DNA from: Cyclina sinensis
Taxonomy: Eukaryota > Mollusca > Bivalvia > Venerida > Veneridae
Assembly (NCBI GenBank): GCA_012932295.1
Contig: JAAONU010000006.1
Span: 32,452,882-32,516,881 of the forward strand
Reading direction: 5' to 3'
Length of the DNA: 64,000 nt
Within the stretch, counting starts at the first letter, position 1, and each line of letters opens with the position of its first letter. Shown here one piece after another: positions 11,803 through 25,234 of this stretch. Both the position numbers and the translations under genes were made by a program. The notes beneath the pieces are model-generated. The model had not been told where the DNA came from and searched no databases. It saw only the letters and a program-made list of their open reading frames with translations.

Positions 11803-12910
11803 CAAGAGGGCCATGATGGACCTAGATCGCCCACCTGAGTATTTTGGCTGTAGGTTTGCAGTTATGCAGTATTTCATGTTTTAACTGAAAATATGTAAGT
11901 AATGTAAAATATCAGTCAATAAAGGCTCTATGACAGAAAGTAGAAATATCTATCATAAGCTATGGTGACCTTGACCTTGTGACCTAAAACCCTACCCATG
12001 GGTAGAGGTCCATACAAGGATCCTATATACTGAATATCAAAGATATTGGTCTTTAAATGAAGGCTCTATGAGGTACGGTATATAAACCTATTTTTAGCCT
12101 CGGTGACTTTTAGCCTAATCTTATAATTCGATAAAGCTTGTTTCATACCAAATCTTAGATCTCAGGGTCTTGTGGTTTCAGACAAGAAGATTTTCAAAGT
12201 TTTACTATATAAGCCTATGTAAAATCAAATGACCCCTGGGTAGGGGCTAAATTTGACCCGAGAGGCATAATTTGAACAAACTTGGTAGAGGTCCACACGA
12301 CAATGCTACGTACCAAATCTTAAGGCTCAGGGCCTTGTGGTTTCAGACAAGAAGATTTTTAAATGTTTTACTATGTTAAATAAGTTGACCCCTGGGGTGG
12401 GGCCAAATTTGATCCCAGGGGCATAATTTGAACAAACTTGTTAGAGGTTCACAAGACAATGCTAAATACCAAATCTTAAGGCTCAGGGCCTTGTGGTTTC
12501 AGACAAGAAGATTCTTAAAGTTTCACTATATATAAGCCTATGTAAAATCCATTGACCCCCGGGGTGGGGCCAAATTTGACCCGAGGGGCATGATTTGAAC
12601 AAATCTGATAGAGGTCCACTAGACAATGCTTCATACCGATCTTAAGGCTCAGGGCCTTGTGGTTTCAGACAAGAAGATTTTCAAAGTTTTTCCTTTAAGT
12701 TGCCATAGCAACCAGAGTTCTTGATGGAATTGAATTCTTTGAAAAACTTTGGTAGAGCTTCATGCAAGGAACATCCCAGGCAAGTTTCATCAAATTTGGC
12801 CCAGAGTTTTCAGAGCAGACGTCGTTTGAATGACAGACGATGGACAAAGACCGGTCACAATAGTCCACCATCAGCCAAAGGCTCAGGTGAGCGAATAAAG
12901 GCAGACATAT
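11803..12910 (+). mobile_element. Non-autonomous element with about 155-bp tandem units (AACAAGAGGGCCATGATGG ends)
   Basis: It starts AACAAGAGGGCCATGATGG with CACCTGAG just inside, and ends with GGCTCAGGTGAGCGAATAAAG, so the ends contain an inverted CTCAGGTG. The core has three to four units of about 155 bp with CAAATTTGACCCGAGGGGC, GTAGAGGTCCACAAGACAAT, CTTAAGGCTCAGGGCCTTGT and TTCAGACAAGAAGATT. It is a common type of non-coding bivalve repeat (from general knowledge). It lies between SURF1 and the 3' end of the HAX1-like gene. Confidence 0.7.
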
Positions 12911-13393
12911 AGTCCTTTGTATAAGAGGTCAGCTTGTGGTAACAGAGAAGTACGCCAAGTATCAAAGCTATTTCTGTAATCATTTCCAACAAAATGCCTT
13001 TATCCAGATTTCCAATGACGGACATAGAACTAAAGTGATTCCAATAGACCTCATTAGAAGTACAGCTTCTGTGTACTCATCTTTTAATGTGGCCTTATTT
13101 TTCATTCCTTAATACTTGTACAAATCAGCATCCAGATCATTAGAAAGTCATTTCTACCAGTTTGATGATCAAGTTTAAGTGAAAATGTGTCCTCAAGACT
13201 GTTAAAAACTTAATGTAGACTATAAGACAAAAGCACTAGCTCAACCCTCTGTGCCCAAGTGAGCTAAAATCTCTGCGAATGATAGAATAACTGATTAATA
13301 GTTTTCAAAGCTTTATCTAAACCATTTGTCTTGAATTATAAATTAATAACAAAGTCTGTATCATTAATTCCAGATTAATTCACAAATGAAGTT

Positions 13394-16300
13394 TCAACTT
13401 TTAGGTTTAAATCCAAAGTTTCCAAACAGCCTGCTGAAAAACCCAGCATCGTCTTTTGTAAGTTCATTGTTTATACTTGGTACATTTGTTCCAGTAACAT
13501 TTGGAGGTGGAGATATCTTCGAAGAGCTGTCAGGGGAGGTCAGTTTTGGTGGACCTTCTGAAAGAAAATAGCAGTAGTATCTTGATCTAAAATAGTTATT
13601 ATTTATTGTGTCCTATTGCACTAGTTATCAGTTATGCATAAAAAAACAACTATGTATTAACTCATTCTGAAAAAGTCAGAAGTTTTTAGTACTGAGGAAT
13701 GTCAACAAGATGAGTTCTGCCAGTTAAAGTGACAAATTAGCAAAATAGTGGTGAGGTTTCCTTCCAAGCAACCATAATAGCTAATCTGCATGTTATTCTA
13801 TATTCTTGGTTGCAAAACTGGCATTTAAACACTTTAACAAAACATTTTAACCAATTTTCTTCAAATCTCCAATTTTTATTTACCAAAGTATGGCAATCGG
13901 ATTATTCAAACTACAGTCTTGTCAAACATACCTATTGCTGGCCTATCACATGTTGTTGTTGTTGTAGAGACACCATTATGGTCAGTTTTTGTGACTATAG
14001 TACATGTCTGTCCATTTGTTGTTGTCTTTTCTATTCGCTCTACAGACCCATCTGCATGGCGTACTGTTTGAATACTTCTACCAGAAAACTGCAATTAGAA
14101 TTCCATCAGCATATTAATTTCCTCTGTTTTCACCAAATTATTATGTTACAATGCACAAATAATTGTGGTTATGGCTTCCTACCTATAAAATAAATTGTTT
14201 GTATGGAAACTGAGAAGTTTCACAAATATCCTCTTCACAAAAATGACTTATATGACTTATGTTCCAACTAATTCTTTCTAGTTTATATTATTCAAGCATT
14301 TCAAGTTTGTTCTCCCTGACCAAGCTTCCAGGGAGGTATAAAATAAACTCCGCTCATAACCTTATTCAGGGGACTGCCGAATTTATGAGGTTATATATCT
14401 GGATATCATTACATCCAAGAGGCAACAAAATTGGAAGTAGAAAATGAATAAAGTGCCCTTAATAAAGGCAAAGAATATGATACAGAATAGGTTCCGAATC
14501 AGATTTATTCCATGTATTTATGCAATTTTATGCAACTATATACATGTTAAGTATTACACAAAATTTACACTAGAAGTTACTAAATCAATAACCACAGAGA
14601 AAAATAAGTTTTGTTTTTATCAACTAAACGCACTTTCAAATGCATCAATGACAGTCACTTACAGTATACATTGTATAAATGTATGTATTACTTATTAACA
14701 CTTATAAGAAAGAAAATCAGTAATCTTTATCTGTTTCAATGACAGATGTGTGGCTACTACAAATTTTTCGAGTTCATTCATATGCTTTAACAATAGCATC
14801 CCGATTTCTTTCTAAATTGTGCTTAGTAAAGACTTTTTTATTCCGAAGTCAGCACCAATGTCTATTTTTTTTTTCTAAGTCTTTTTTCAAATCCATATAT
14901 CATTTTATATTTAGATTCTAGATTTAAAGGTGGTCAATCTGATTTGAAGTAAATTTTACAACATTTTTCACAGTTAACATATTCCATAAGAGATTTGTTT
15001 AACAAATTGAAAGACCCATCACATTTGGTTAGATTCTTATTAGAAAAATAACTTAAATGTTTTTATAAAAAAAAATTAATTATCTCCCTTTTGAACAAAA
15101 AATGCATTTAAACTAGGTAATAATTTTGGTTGCTATATAAAGTTCATTTTCACACTTGCAAACAATGTGTATTGACATGTGTTTACAAACAAAACTAATG
15201 TCAAGTTCTAAATTAGTATACTGCTTCAAAATTTAATTTTTGCTGATCTATCCTGGTTGCGCAACCAAGATAGACAAAGGAAAGTAATAATAATTTGAAT
15301 TAATTTCACAAACTTAGGTTTCTCACGAAATTCTTCTAGATATGTTACCGTAATGTCAAATTTATAAAAATATGGTAAAATAATTGGGATATTGCTTTAA
15401 ATCACATTGATAATTATGTACATAAAAGTAATATCGATGCTCAAATAATTTAATCTTTATTTTGAACACAGGATAGAAAACACAGTTTTAAAAGTACCTC
15501 CGGAGAAAATATAACACGCAGTATGTCACCAATGACCTTATATTAGTATACATTGTCAGATACTTACTTGCCAAAAAGATCACCAGTGACCTTGAAAAAA
15601 ATCAGATTGACCACCTTTAAAAGTTTTCATTTTGGAGACACCATTATTATACATGCAGAAAATATAAACTGCTGCAAATACAAGAACACATAGGGAGAAA
15701 TACAATGTAGTTAGCTCAAATCATTGATCGCCAAGTACCGCTTTTGTGTTCTAATGTTTATGTTAGATTGTTTGTCCGATAATTTGAGCGATTACTCTTC
15801 ATCATTTGAGCAACGATCATTAACACCTTTCATGCTGCTAAATATCTCACTAAAAGGGACAATTTTGCACTTGGGACAGAAAAACGCACTGCTACATCCG
15901 AAATACCGCAACATCCAATATTGTTACATGTGACGAGTAAGCATATAGAATACATGTATAGAAGGCTTGAGTCGGGACCGGGTCAACAGCATCGTTACAA
16001 GCGGTATATTGTTACAAACGATATCGTTACAAGTGGAGTTTACTGTACTGTTCTACTAAAATTTTTCAACATATTACTCAAAAGAAGTAATAGTGCATAT
16101 TTTAGTCAACAACAAATGGCCTGTAATTTCAGACTAGCTGTATGTGTTAGGTTAAATAAACTCACATAAGTATTTCCACCGTCTCCAGTTATAATGCTTA
16201 TTTCTGGAGGATTCCATGCAAACAACCTGCTGTCTGAAGGTGGGCTCTGTAAAAAAAATAAGCAATTGTGGATTATTTTAAAATCTATTAACTCCAGTTG

Positions 16301-17350
16301 ACAAAGAAATATTAGAACAATTGCCTTTATGTAATACAGCAAATACTAAAGAAAAACATAATCTAAGTCTTTGGCCTACACATCTCTTTCTTTTATAGAA
16401 GCATCAAGACTGACTGACAAATCAAAACAGTTGCTGGAGTTTTCTACCTCCTGACTTTTAACCACCTACCTTCGTAACCCTTGACCTGTCTTCATCATTT
16501 CCTTTCAGCATCTGATCTCGTGGATCTTGTTTAAGTGGTGGGATATTACCACCTATACCAGGAGGGTGGAATCCTGCAGAGAAACAATAGTAGCATTATG
16601 GTTCTCATTATGCAACAATCCTAAATGTGTGTTAATTTTTTACCTGCTAGATACAGCAGTTATTGGCTTTGTGACCAGAGTAGACAATGACAATGACTCT
16701 GTAGTCTGATTATATTTCAGAGAAAAGGTCCATTGTTTGGGTGCTTTGTTGTCAACAGTTTGTTCCTTTTTTGTAACCTGACAATGTAGAAACACAGGTA
16801 AGAGTAGATGAGTAGTAGTTGATATTAGCCTAATGACAAATTTTGTACCATTCCATTCCTCAATCACAATCTAAAGTCTGTTAGAACACTAAATAAAATC
16901 ATCTACAACATGGTGTCACTGACGACAGAATATTATTTACAGGTAAGGGATATTTCTTCATTCACAACAGTGTAAGAGCAGGTAAAAGTCATGTTTAATG
17001 GGTAGAGCAGTTGACTCCTACAAACAGGAGGTTATTGGCTTGAATCCTGTTCATATAATCTTCTTTCAAGTCTATTCTGGTCAGAACAAGTCCATAAAAC
17101 AATATCATTTTTAAGAATTTATCTATATATAGTTACCAGTTCTTATTTCCCCAAAGTCCTTGAATCCATCTCCCATTTGCTTGGTCATTTCTTCAATGTG
17201 ACGGTTCATGTCTTCAAACATTTTGTCCATGTCTTTGAACTGTCTGTCCATGTCTCCGAAAAAGCTGCCAAATCCACCAAATCCTGTGAAGAATGGAAAC
17301 CCTCCCCTGTAATCACTGTCATCATCCCTGTCATCATTCATGATGTAAGC
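13394..17350 (-). CDS. HAX1: HAX1-like protein (five exons seen; first exon unresolved)
   Basis: HAX1 is a mostly mitochondrial, anti-apoptotic, largely disordered adaptor protein. Exons in transcription order: 17350-17137, 16573-16470, 16246-16166, 14088-13932, 13557-13394; all have GT-AG borders and compatible phases, giving 720 nt with a TGA stop. The first visible exon has an acidic DDRDDDSD run, Phe/Gly-rich FPFFTGFGGFGSFFGDM and an amphipathic MD..FKDMDKMFEDMNRHIEEM helix. The second has PLKQDPRDQMLK, as in the HAX1 centre. The fourth has SIQTVRHADGSVERIEKTTT, equivalent to the HAX1 S.TK...PDG..EE..T segment. The C-terminus FFSRLFGNFGF resembles the family's closing FLGRWF. The usual MSLFDLFRGFFG start is not found. 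Translation may begin at an in-frame ATG in the first exon, or upstream, for example at ATGGCGGCGCGT before a GTAAAC at 18795-18784, which joins in phase. Confidence 0.75.
16993..17058 (+). repeat. tRNA-like relic in an HAX1-like intron
   Basis: ATGGGTAGAGCAGTTGACTC resembles a D-arm/box A, an anticodon-like arm CTCCTACAAACAGGAG follows, and GGCTTGAATCCTG resembles box B. Acceptor stems do not pair, so this is probably a tRNA pseudogene or SINE head rather than a working tRNA. Confidence 0.4.
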
Positions 17351-17599
17351 CTGCGAAACACACAATTCTGATTATCACATTTCAGCTATCAAAGTTCTGC
17401 TACTCCAGACAAAATCTAATGCAAAGTCATTAATGTCAGTACTGCTGTCAAATGTAGTAACTAAGTATTACTGTGTGAACTAGTGTAGCCTTTAACTGTG
17501 AATACCGTAAATACTTTTCAGGGTATTCTGTGTTTGCATATGACATCATGAGCACCTCTAGCCCAACAAATTGTGCGCCAAGGCTTTTTATTATATAGA

Positions 17600-20500
17600 C
17601 GATGGTCACCCTTCGCGCACAACCCACTTACGATTCCAAACAATGTGGAAAGTTTTTCTTCTATGTGTATATGCCAGCGACCAGAATCTCGTCGCTAACT
17701 TTGACGGTTTCAAATATATATTTAAACTCAATATTTCTTGAAAAAAAAATACATTCCTGTAGAGCTTTTTCCAAACAGAATCAATATAAGAGACAATGGA
17801 TAAGAAAATTTTATGTTTTTTTATGCATTACACTTATAAACTCTACACATGTCAACATGTTTTTGTTGGACACCGCTAAAACTCTACCTGATGGCAGTTT
17901 ATCGATCGGTTATATTTTTAAACCTTGATTTCCGATACAGTTTTGAATCTAACTGGTTGAGTCGTAAAGGCCGACATCTATGTAATATCAGTTTGTAAAA
18001 CGGTCAGTCTTGCAGTTGAAATATTGAGACTAGAGCACCTCATACTGCTACAATGGTAGACAAGCAAACTCACTTACAATGTAGGTGCAAGTTAACAATC
18101 AAGTCAAATACATAAAATGAATGAGTTGAAATGTCCTCAAATTATGCAGTGTTAGGAAGTTCAAATACTGGCAGACATGACAATGAAAAAATTTAATCCT
18201 GTTGTATGCTACCTATTCTTGTAATTTTGCAACTTGGGGAATGAGAAGAAGAATTATCGAAAGCCAGACATGCCTAGTCCAACTAATCAGACTTACCTAA
18301 GCGACATTGAAAAAATGTTTGATAGACATTTAAAAAAATGTCTATCAAATGGGTCAAACTGTCAATGCCAGATTAATCAGGCTAAAGACATGCCATGTCT
18401 TTTATAGATATAAAATTAATTAGTAAGTAATGGAAGAAGCACATGAAAAGGAACCCATGAATCTGGATTCTTCTTAAGAATTTCTTGGTTTGATTATTTA
18501 TTTATTCATACAATTATCTAGTCAAAATAATTCAAGTGACGTCTTGAGCAAATTCTGAGATATTTTTGTTATGGTCAGAATCTCGCTATAACGTCAAAAC
18601 CAGAAAGATACTTTTCTGTGGTGAAACATAGATTTAGGTTAAAATGTGTAAATGTATGTGATTTAAATAAAGAATTTGTTCAACAAAATAATTATAATAC
18701 ACTTTCGGTGCAAAAAATGCCAGTCTATCAAGTAACAAGACTTTAAACCTTAAAAGTTTCCGTTCACCGTCTCTATTGTTTACACGCGCCGCCATATTTA
18801 TATGCTACTACGGTAGTGAATCGTGTAAGCTGAAAATTGTTTATTGTTGGTCCCGTACCGGACCGTATCTTGCGTTAACTGACTGATGCTTTTTTTCAAA
18901 ATGATGATGAAGGCTCTATATCAAGCGTTATTTTAGCCATTATTCGAGAATTAAACATGTCTTCTTCATTTTAAACCATTGCTTACTTTCATTGTTTACT
19001 TTAAACAAAGTGACTGATCATTTGTTTTCAGTTAAAAAAATCAAGTTTATCAGTAATTTTTAATATATTTATAGACGTTCGTTATCCACGTTTCTTTTTC
19101 ATATATACTGAAACTGAAGTTTTTCAGCATACAACAAATTGTTTTTGATATTGCCAACATTATTTTAAAAATATCGCCTATGCCATCACGTTCCCGCCAA
19201 AACATATTCCATAAAGCGCTGCGCTAAAAACAATTCAAACAATGTGCAGAACTGATACGATGATATTGATATTTCATTGGTTTTTTCCGAGACTACTGAC
19301 TCTTTATAACGACCTTTGTAACGATGATTTTGTCAATTGCCAAAAAATGCTACTGGTAAAAGACACAATCTTAAATATTTTCTCAATCTTTTTAAAATAA
19401 TTAGATCAGCGAAAAGCCTGACGTCTTGTTTACTCTAGTCAAACATGCCCTTTTTTGTTATTGAGAGTGTACCTATAGTGTAAAGGTGCAAAGATGCGGG
19501 CTGTGCTTTAACTGATGTGTTCTGTAGTTTTGGCACGGAATGTCGGAAAAAAACTTTGTCCTGAAACAAAGAAAATTCCATAACCGTGTTACAAAATGTT
19601 TATTTACAATGTACATCATTCTGAATATGAAAATACCTATAACATTGGCAAATTGCCAAAAAATGTTGTTGTGGACGTAGAAAAGGTAAAGGGAAAATGG
19701 ACTAGACAAAAAAGAATGTTGTTTCTAATAATTAATTGTACAATATTATTGACGTGATGAATACGTGAACAACGTTCTAAACATATTAACTTATCATTTT
19801 TCTGTTATCCAGACCAAGACTATTAAAGGTAATAGTTTCTCATAAAACAACATTTTAAGTTAGACTTTAGAGACTATCCCAAATTTGCATAAACGAATAC
19901 TTCAGTCATACTACTACCGCTTGCAAAACTGATTAGAGTTTACACTGTTAGGTAAAGAATGAGACTCGTCAGTACACCTGTCAAAAATGAATTAAAGCGC
20001 CACCCAATGCGTTTCTTTCAAACTCCGCCTTTTACCTGTCAATAGTGAGTGTCATTCTAATGTCATTCTACGTACGAAATGTAAAAGCGGTTAGGAAAAT
20101 ACTGAGCGAAGATTTCCCGTAGCAACGCAGCGACAGTTTACGACACAGCAACTTTGGCGCCGCCGGGGCACATTTTTCTGGCTGCGGGTAGATTGCAAGA
20201 CGCAGTTTTATTGACAAGTATACCTGAGAAAAACTGCCTCGCTGTGATTGGATGATCAGTAAAGTGACAATTTAAGCTACTGAAATAAGCATCGTAACGT
20301 CACTTTTTACCACGTTCCGAATACGTGAAACTCTATCAGTTATGCAAGCGGCAATATTAATCACCTAATCATATTAATCCAAAATATTTTTTTTAAATAA
20401 TAAAATCATTTGTCTACATTACATCAATCAAATAGTTTTTGTTTGTCGCATTATAATTCATTTGTATGGGGTGATAATAACTTACAAAAGGTCTGTATCT

Positions 20501-21077
20501 CTATATGGGGCAAGTTGACCAAAAATATGATGGGTTTTACCTGGGGTGACTTAATTGGTTTGGCGCAGGTTTGACTCCTCACATAAAACCCCAGTGCGAC
20601 CTGAAAAGTTAACGTTATCGCCAGTAAATGCAAATGTTCACACTAGTGCACAAAACCTTCAATGCTTAGAAGAAAATATGCCGTTTAACTTCATTTATAG
20701 CACAACTGGGTCTGCGAATGTCAACGGTTATGAAAATGCCGACTTACTTTTTCTGTTGCTTCACTGCCATTGCACAGACTGGTCCCAAATCACTAGACAA
20801 TGCTAATTTGCATATGTAAGATTTATTTTTTAGAATTCTAAGTACTTGGTCAATTCAGTGCCAAATAGTTTTTTCGACTTGTTTTCGCTCCTCCGTTTAT
20901 TTCGGTGCTTTCTTTCCGAATCCGTGTAACTTCGGACGAACATGTTTTCGAGTACGTTCTTGTTGTTTTGCAATTTTATACCAAAGGTCAAAAATAATAT
21001 GGTATTTTAGGTCTTTGTTGATACTGCATATTCAAATTCGTGACTCGTTTTAAGGATATGGGCGGAAAGCGTTCGGC
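17600..21077. other. Intergenic stretch without an identifiable gene
   Basis: Between the HAX1-like gene and the hAT element I find no supported coding exon. The CpG-richer segment around 18775-18800 (ACGCGCCGCCAT) and another at about 20105-20190 could be promoters, the first for the HAX1-like gene. Open frames here have no recognisable domains. Confidence 0.4.
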
Positions 21078-21085
21078 ATTTCTTA

Positions 21086-22719
21086 CAGACATGGGGCGAT
21101 TACTTGACAATTGTAATCGATTAAATTATGATTATTTGTCAAAATGCTTGATTAAATTAAATTACTGATTACTCCATTTTGACATTTTAATTGTTTAAAT
21201 TACTGATTACTGACAGGAGTAATCAGATTACATTTATGATTACTGATTACATGTACATAAGTTAAGAAATGCAATGGTTCAACACTATCGTTTTATTGAA
21301 CATTTCAATACAACAAATGTACAAAAATATAATCCAGCTTAGTTTTACAGTAATTAATTCAGTCTACATATGTACATGTGTTGCCTCCTATTTACTAAGC
21401 TATATTCTCATATTACATTTAATGTTCATTAGTTTTTCAAATGTATTTGGTTTCAGGAGGCACCTCTTAGGAGTAAAGATTTTTCCAGCAATGCTGAATA
21501 CCCGCTCTGATTCTGCAGATGATGCAGGAACAGCCAAATATACTTTTGCTAATTTGGCTAATTTCGGAAACTTGTATTCATAGGTCTTCCAATAACCAAG
21601 CGGACAAAACTCAGGACAGGTTTCCTCATCAATCACTTTCTACAACAGACAGTGGTATCAAATCACCAGCAATGAACATCAATAATGCCTCAGTGATTTT
21701 AACTTGGCGATGATCATTTTTGTCATATTTCTTAACTTTTCTTGAGGCTTTTTCAATAACTGGTCAATAGGAACATTTGTATCTTCTGTGACATGAAACT
21801 TTTTACCAGGTCCACTTGGTTTCTGTTTCAACTCATCAGCTGACTTGGGATGTAAACGCTGAAACACAATTTATGTACACAGTGAAAAAGAACGCAGAGA
21901 AATTGTCATACACCGGCCAAATTTCAATTCAACAATATCATACCCGAGTTTTAATTTTAATGCAAGACAAAAACATTTTTATATAAATTTGCAGCTTGTT
22001 CTGTGAAAAAAAACATTAATAACCTTACCTTCAAATGTGTAATGAAGTTTGATGTTCTCTGAACATTTCCTGATATATATGAAACGCAGTGTGCATTTAG
22101 CTCTCACATTGCCATCATCAGGAATTTTTTCTGGCAATATGAAGTATTTAAAAACAGCAGGCATATTTCCTGCCATGCTTGAGTATTGCTTTCTTTTCGA
22201 TATGATGAAAATCTTTTTGTACTTTTTGCTTCTACATGGACTTAACAATACTAAAATGTAACAGAAAATATAACCATATCTCACTTTTGTCAGTAATTGC
22301 AGCTTATACTTGCTCTTTATTGAACCTGTAAAGTCTTCTCAATAAGTGATAATATACCTATCCAGGCCATTGTTATAATTTCACAGCTTTTCATCACCTT
22401 ATTAAAACACAGGTGTCATCAAATCTGACCTGGGTGACTGCATTTAATTCACCTACACTACCTAAGACAATTAGTTGGCATTGACACTGGTACTTTTTTA
22501 ACCTTTATATGTATGTTTGTTCAGCAATTTTTTTTTAGCTTAAAATGTATTGTAATCATACATGTAATCATTGTGATTACTGAATAATTGGTCATGTAAT
22601 TGATTAAATTATGATTAAATTACAGGAAAAAAATTATGATTACTGATTACTGAGATTACTCAAAAAATTGTAATCGATTAAATTAAATTAAATTACCGAT
22701 TACGATTACCCCATGTCTG
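21086..22719 (-). mobile_element. Internally deleted hAT transposon
   Basis: The ends are inverted repeats CAGACATGGGG (left) and its complement (right). They are flanked by a perfect 8-bp target duplication ATTTCTTA (21078-21085 and 22720-22727), the hallmark of hAT elements. AT-rich subterminal runs of ATTAAATTA follow each end. Coding remnants are on the minus strand. At 1,634 bp it is far shorter than an autonomous hAT and lacks the catalytic DDE region. Confidence 0.85.
21400..22200 (-). pseudogene. hAT transposase remnant (BED finger and dimerization domain)
   Basis: Reading the minus strand, a BED-type zinc finger remnant lies around 22175-22030 (VFKYFILPE, AKCTL, then SNFITHLK in a shifted frame before a GTAAGG donor). 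It continues in an exon from about 21858 (RLHPKSADELKQK), where the HxxxxH pair is completed across the splice. A further frame gives ITEALLMFIAGDLIPLSVVE, the usual segment just after the BED finger. It is then joined almost directly to the C-terminal dimerization domain at 21636-21400 (FPKLAKLAKVYLAVPASSAE, SERVFSIAG). The whole catalytic middle is missing and there are frameshifts and stops, so no active transposase is encoded. Confidence 0.8.
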
Positions 22720-22727
22720 ATTTCTTA

Positions 22728-24415
22728 CGGGCATTTAAACCAGGCGGCTGATATTTTTTACCCTTTCTCAAAAGCATATTTTGTCATTCAAGAAAAAAAT
22801 GCAGAGAGAGTTTTGCAAACACCGTGGTATTTTAAGTCTTCGAGTTTTGATAATGTTTTTAAGATTTCCTATTTCGATTTATTTATTATTACGGACAGTT
22901 TAATAACTTTCTAAAGTTATTAATGTACCTGATATACCAATGGGAATGTACCTGATATAATACTACTTTCTTTATCTTTCACGTCATTATTGATGCATAT
23001 TTTATATTTTCAATATTAAACATAAATAGCACTTACATTTAATACTGTAGAAACGCAATCATTTACGCTGCGTAATACTGTTTGCAGTAACCGTTCAAGA
23101 CAGTGTAGTTATCAACAGTAAATTTGTCACGTGATATTAGCAGGGATGTGTAAACTTCGATGGTACATGTGTTTATAACTCTGTGAAATTCCTCATTTGA
23201 GGTAAAATCAAATGAAAATTGCATGGAATTGATGTAATAATGAATGATAAAAACTTTACTCAGATGTTTATTTTAATGATTTTAGACAAGTTAAAGTCAG
23301 CGACCAAAATTTGGTCGGAACTTTCACCACAGAAAAGGTACTTTCTATGTTGTACGCAGAGGAGAGATATTGACCCATACAAAAATTTCACAATATCTCG
23401 ACTTGCGTACAATTAGTTGGACTAACAATTATCATGCCTATAAAACATGTGATTGAATACATAATGACATGTCATTACTTAAATGAATAATGCTTAAACT
23501 TGTCAGAATCATGCATACATATCAGCCATAAGAACGCAAAAAATAACCCTTTGAAAGAATGTGGTTCAAATTGGCTAGGGTACGAGTTGAGCGAAGACAG
23601 GTGGTACGAGTTTACCAGACCACGAGTCAAGACCAGTGTACTAAAGTATTTAGAAAGCCGAAATTACGTTAAATGGGCTTAGAAGTGTTAGATTGAATAT
23701 CAAGCCAATATAAACACAAGACGATAAACATCAGAAATATACTTACATGGTATATTTAAATCTCACGCAATAGCCTTCTGTGCAAATTAGAGTTAATGCC
23801 CTTATTCTAGAAGAAGATCTTGCATTTTAACAGAAAGATTGTTTTAAAGCGGAAAGATGTAGTCTCGTTCAAATACGGTCAGTTATAATATGAGTTCTAG
23901 ATCACTCACGGTGGGATAGATGCTAGCATGTACATTTATATTGCTATTTCATAAATCTTACTTAATTTAAAGAACAAATGCCTACTCTGTCAGAATAGTA
24001 TGTACGTACTTTGAGAGTACTTTTAACATATAATTTTTGGAGCAGGGTAAATACACTCATTCGATCATTATGGGAGTTCTATGAATTCAAGATCACTAGA
24101 TGAATTAAACAATTTCTGCACTTTATGTCATAATTCAAGACTCATGTGAGTGTCATAATAACTTTTAATTACAGTGCGAAATGTTCAATTTTAATTACAA
24201 TTAAGGCTATTCTTGTAAAAATGTCAGAGAAAAAAAACTTATCATTGCCTTCACCAAATTGCTACTGTACTCATCTGCAGTAAAAGTGTTGTTTGGCTGT
24301 GCACATTACCTCATAGGTAAAGCACAACGTGATCTTATATGCAAAGAACAAGAATTCACTGTTGAAATCAAAGTCCTAAAATAAAACAGATTCGAAACTC
24401 CTTTATAAGCCAGTG
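22728..24415. other. Intergenic stretch without recognisable features
   Basis: About 1.7 kb between the hAT element and the start of the duplicated block. Only short open frames without recognisable domains or family motifs are present, and no tandem array. Confidence 0.5.
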
Positions 24416-25234
24416 CGACATACCCAAATCTCGATCAGTGAGTCGAACGTAATTCATGTATAGGTCTAGTAACGCTTAGGTGAAGTTTGCATTCACATGT
24501 GCTCAAAATGGCAATGTTAACATTCTTTGTGTCAGTTGACTACTACAGTAGGTATTTTGAAGTTGACTAGTGCAAGAGTCCAAGTGCCAATGGAAACGTA
24601 TATCAGTAGGCAAGGGATTCCTGCAGCTATTATTAGTAACAATCGAAGTGACAAGACATATCAAAGTTATGAATAACTTTCTAAAGAATGGGATGCACTT
24701 GCAGAAAAGTATTTTGAGCCTACAAGAAGCTCATAAATAAGCCTTCTTAAGCTGACACAGACATATGTCTAGCATTCATAGACTATTAGAATACCTCAAT
24801 TACCTTGTGGTAAAACACCACTACAACTTCTTGTGTCAAGACAGTTTTAAAACAGTCTTGCTTGTTATCAAAACTCAACACAAACTTAAAGTGTCCAACG
24901 AATTCGTCAACAGTTAAAATCTTAAAAATTTGCATTGTTTATTTTCTATTTTGAGAGATCTGCCAGACATAAGGAACCCTTTACAAAAATAAAACATGAG
25001 GCATAAATAAGATAATACTTGGAAATAAGTATGACATGTTTTAATTATTGTAGGCAGAAACAATCAAAGTTCCACATGTTTATACTGGATAAATATTACA
25101 ATGATTAATGTTATTTATCAACTTAGCATCGGCAGCGAATGCGCTAGTACTGAAGCGATCGGCCTGTCTTCTTTGTGAGTTCGTTCGCTATTGCCGAGGC
25201 GAAACGGCGAAATAAAAAGGAGAAAAGCAGATGA

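Noticed and set aside
13810..14193. 127-codon plus-strand frame
   Set aside because: Antisense shadow of the HAX1-like exon at 13932-14088 and its intron.
17177..17371. Plus-strand frame opposite the first visible HAX1-like exon
   Set aside because: Antisense shadow of 17137-17350; the minus frame has the splice sites and family motifs.
20555..20806. 83-codon plus frame upstream of the hAT element
   Set aside because: No domain, no splice context and no second copy; insufficient evidence for a gene.
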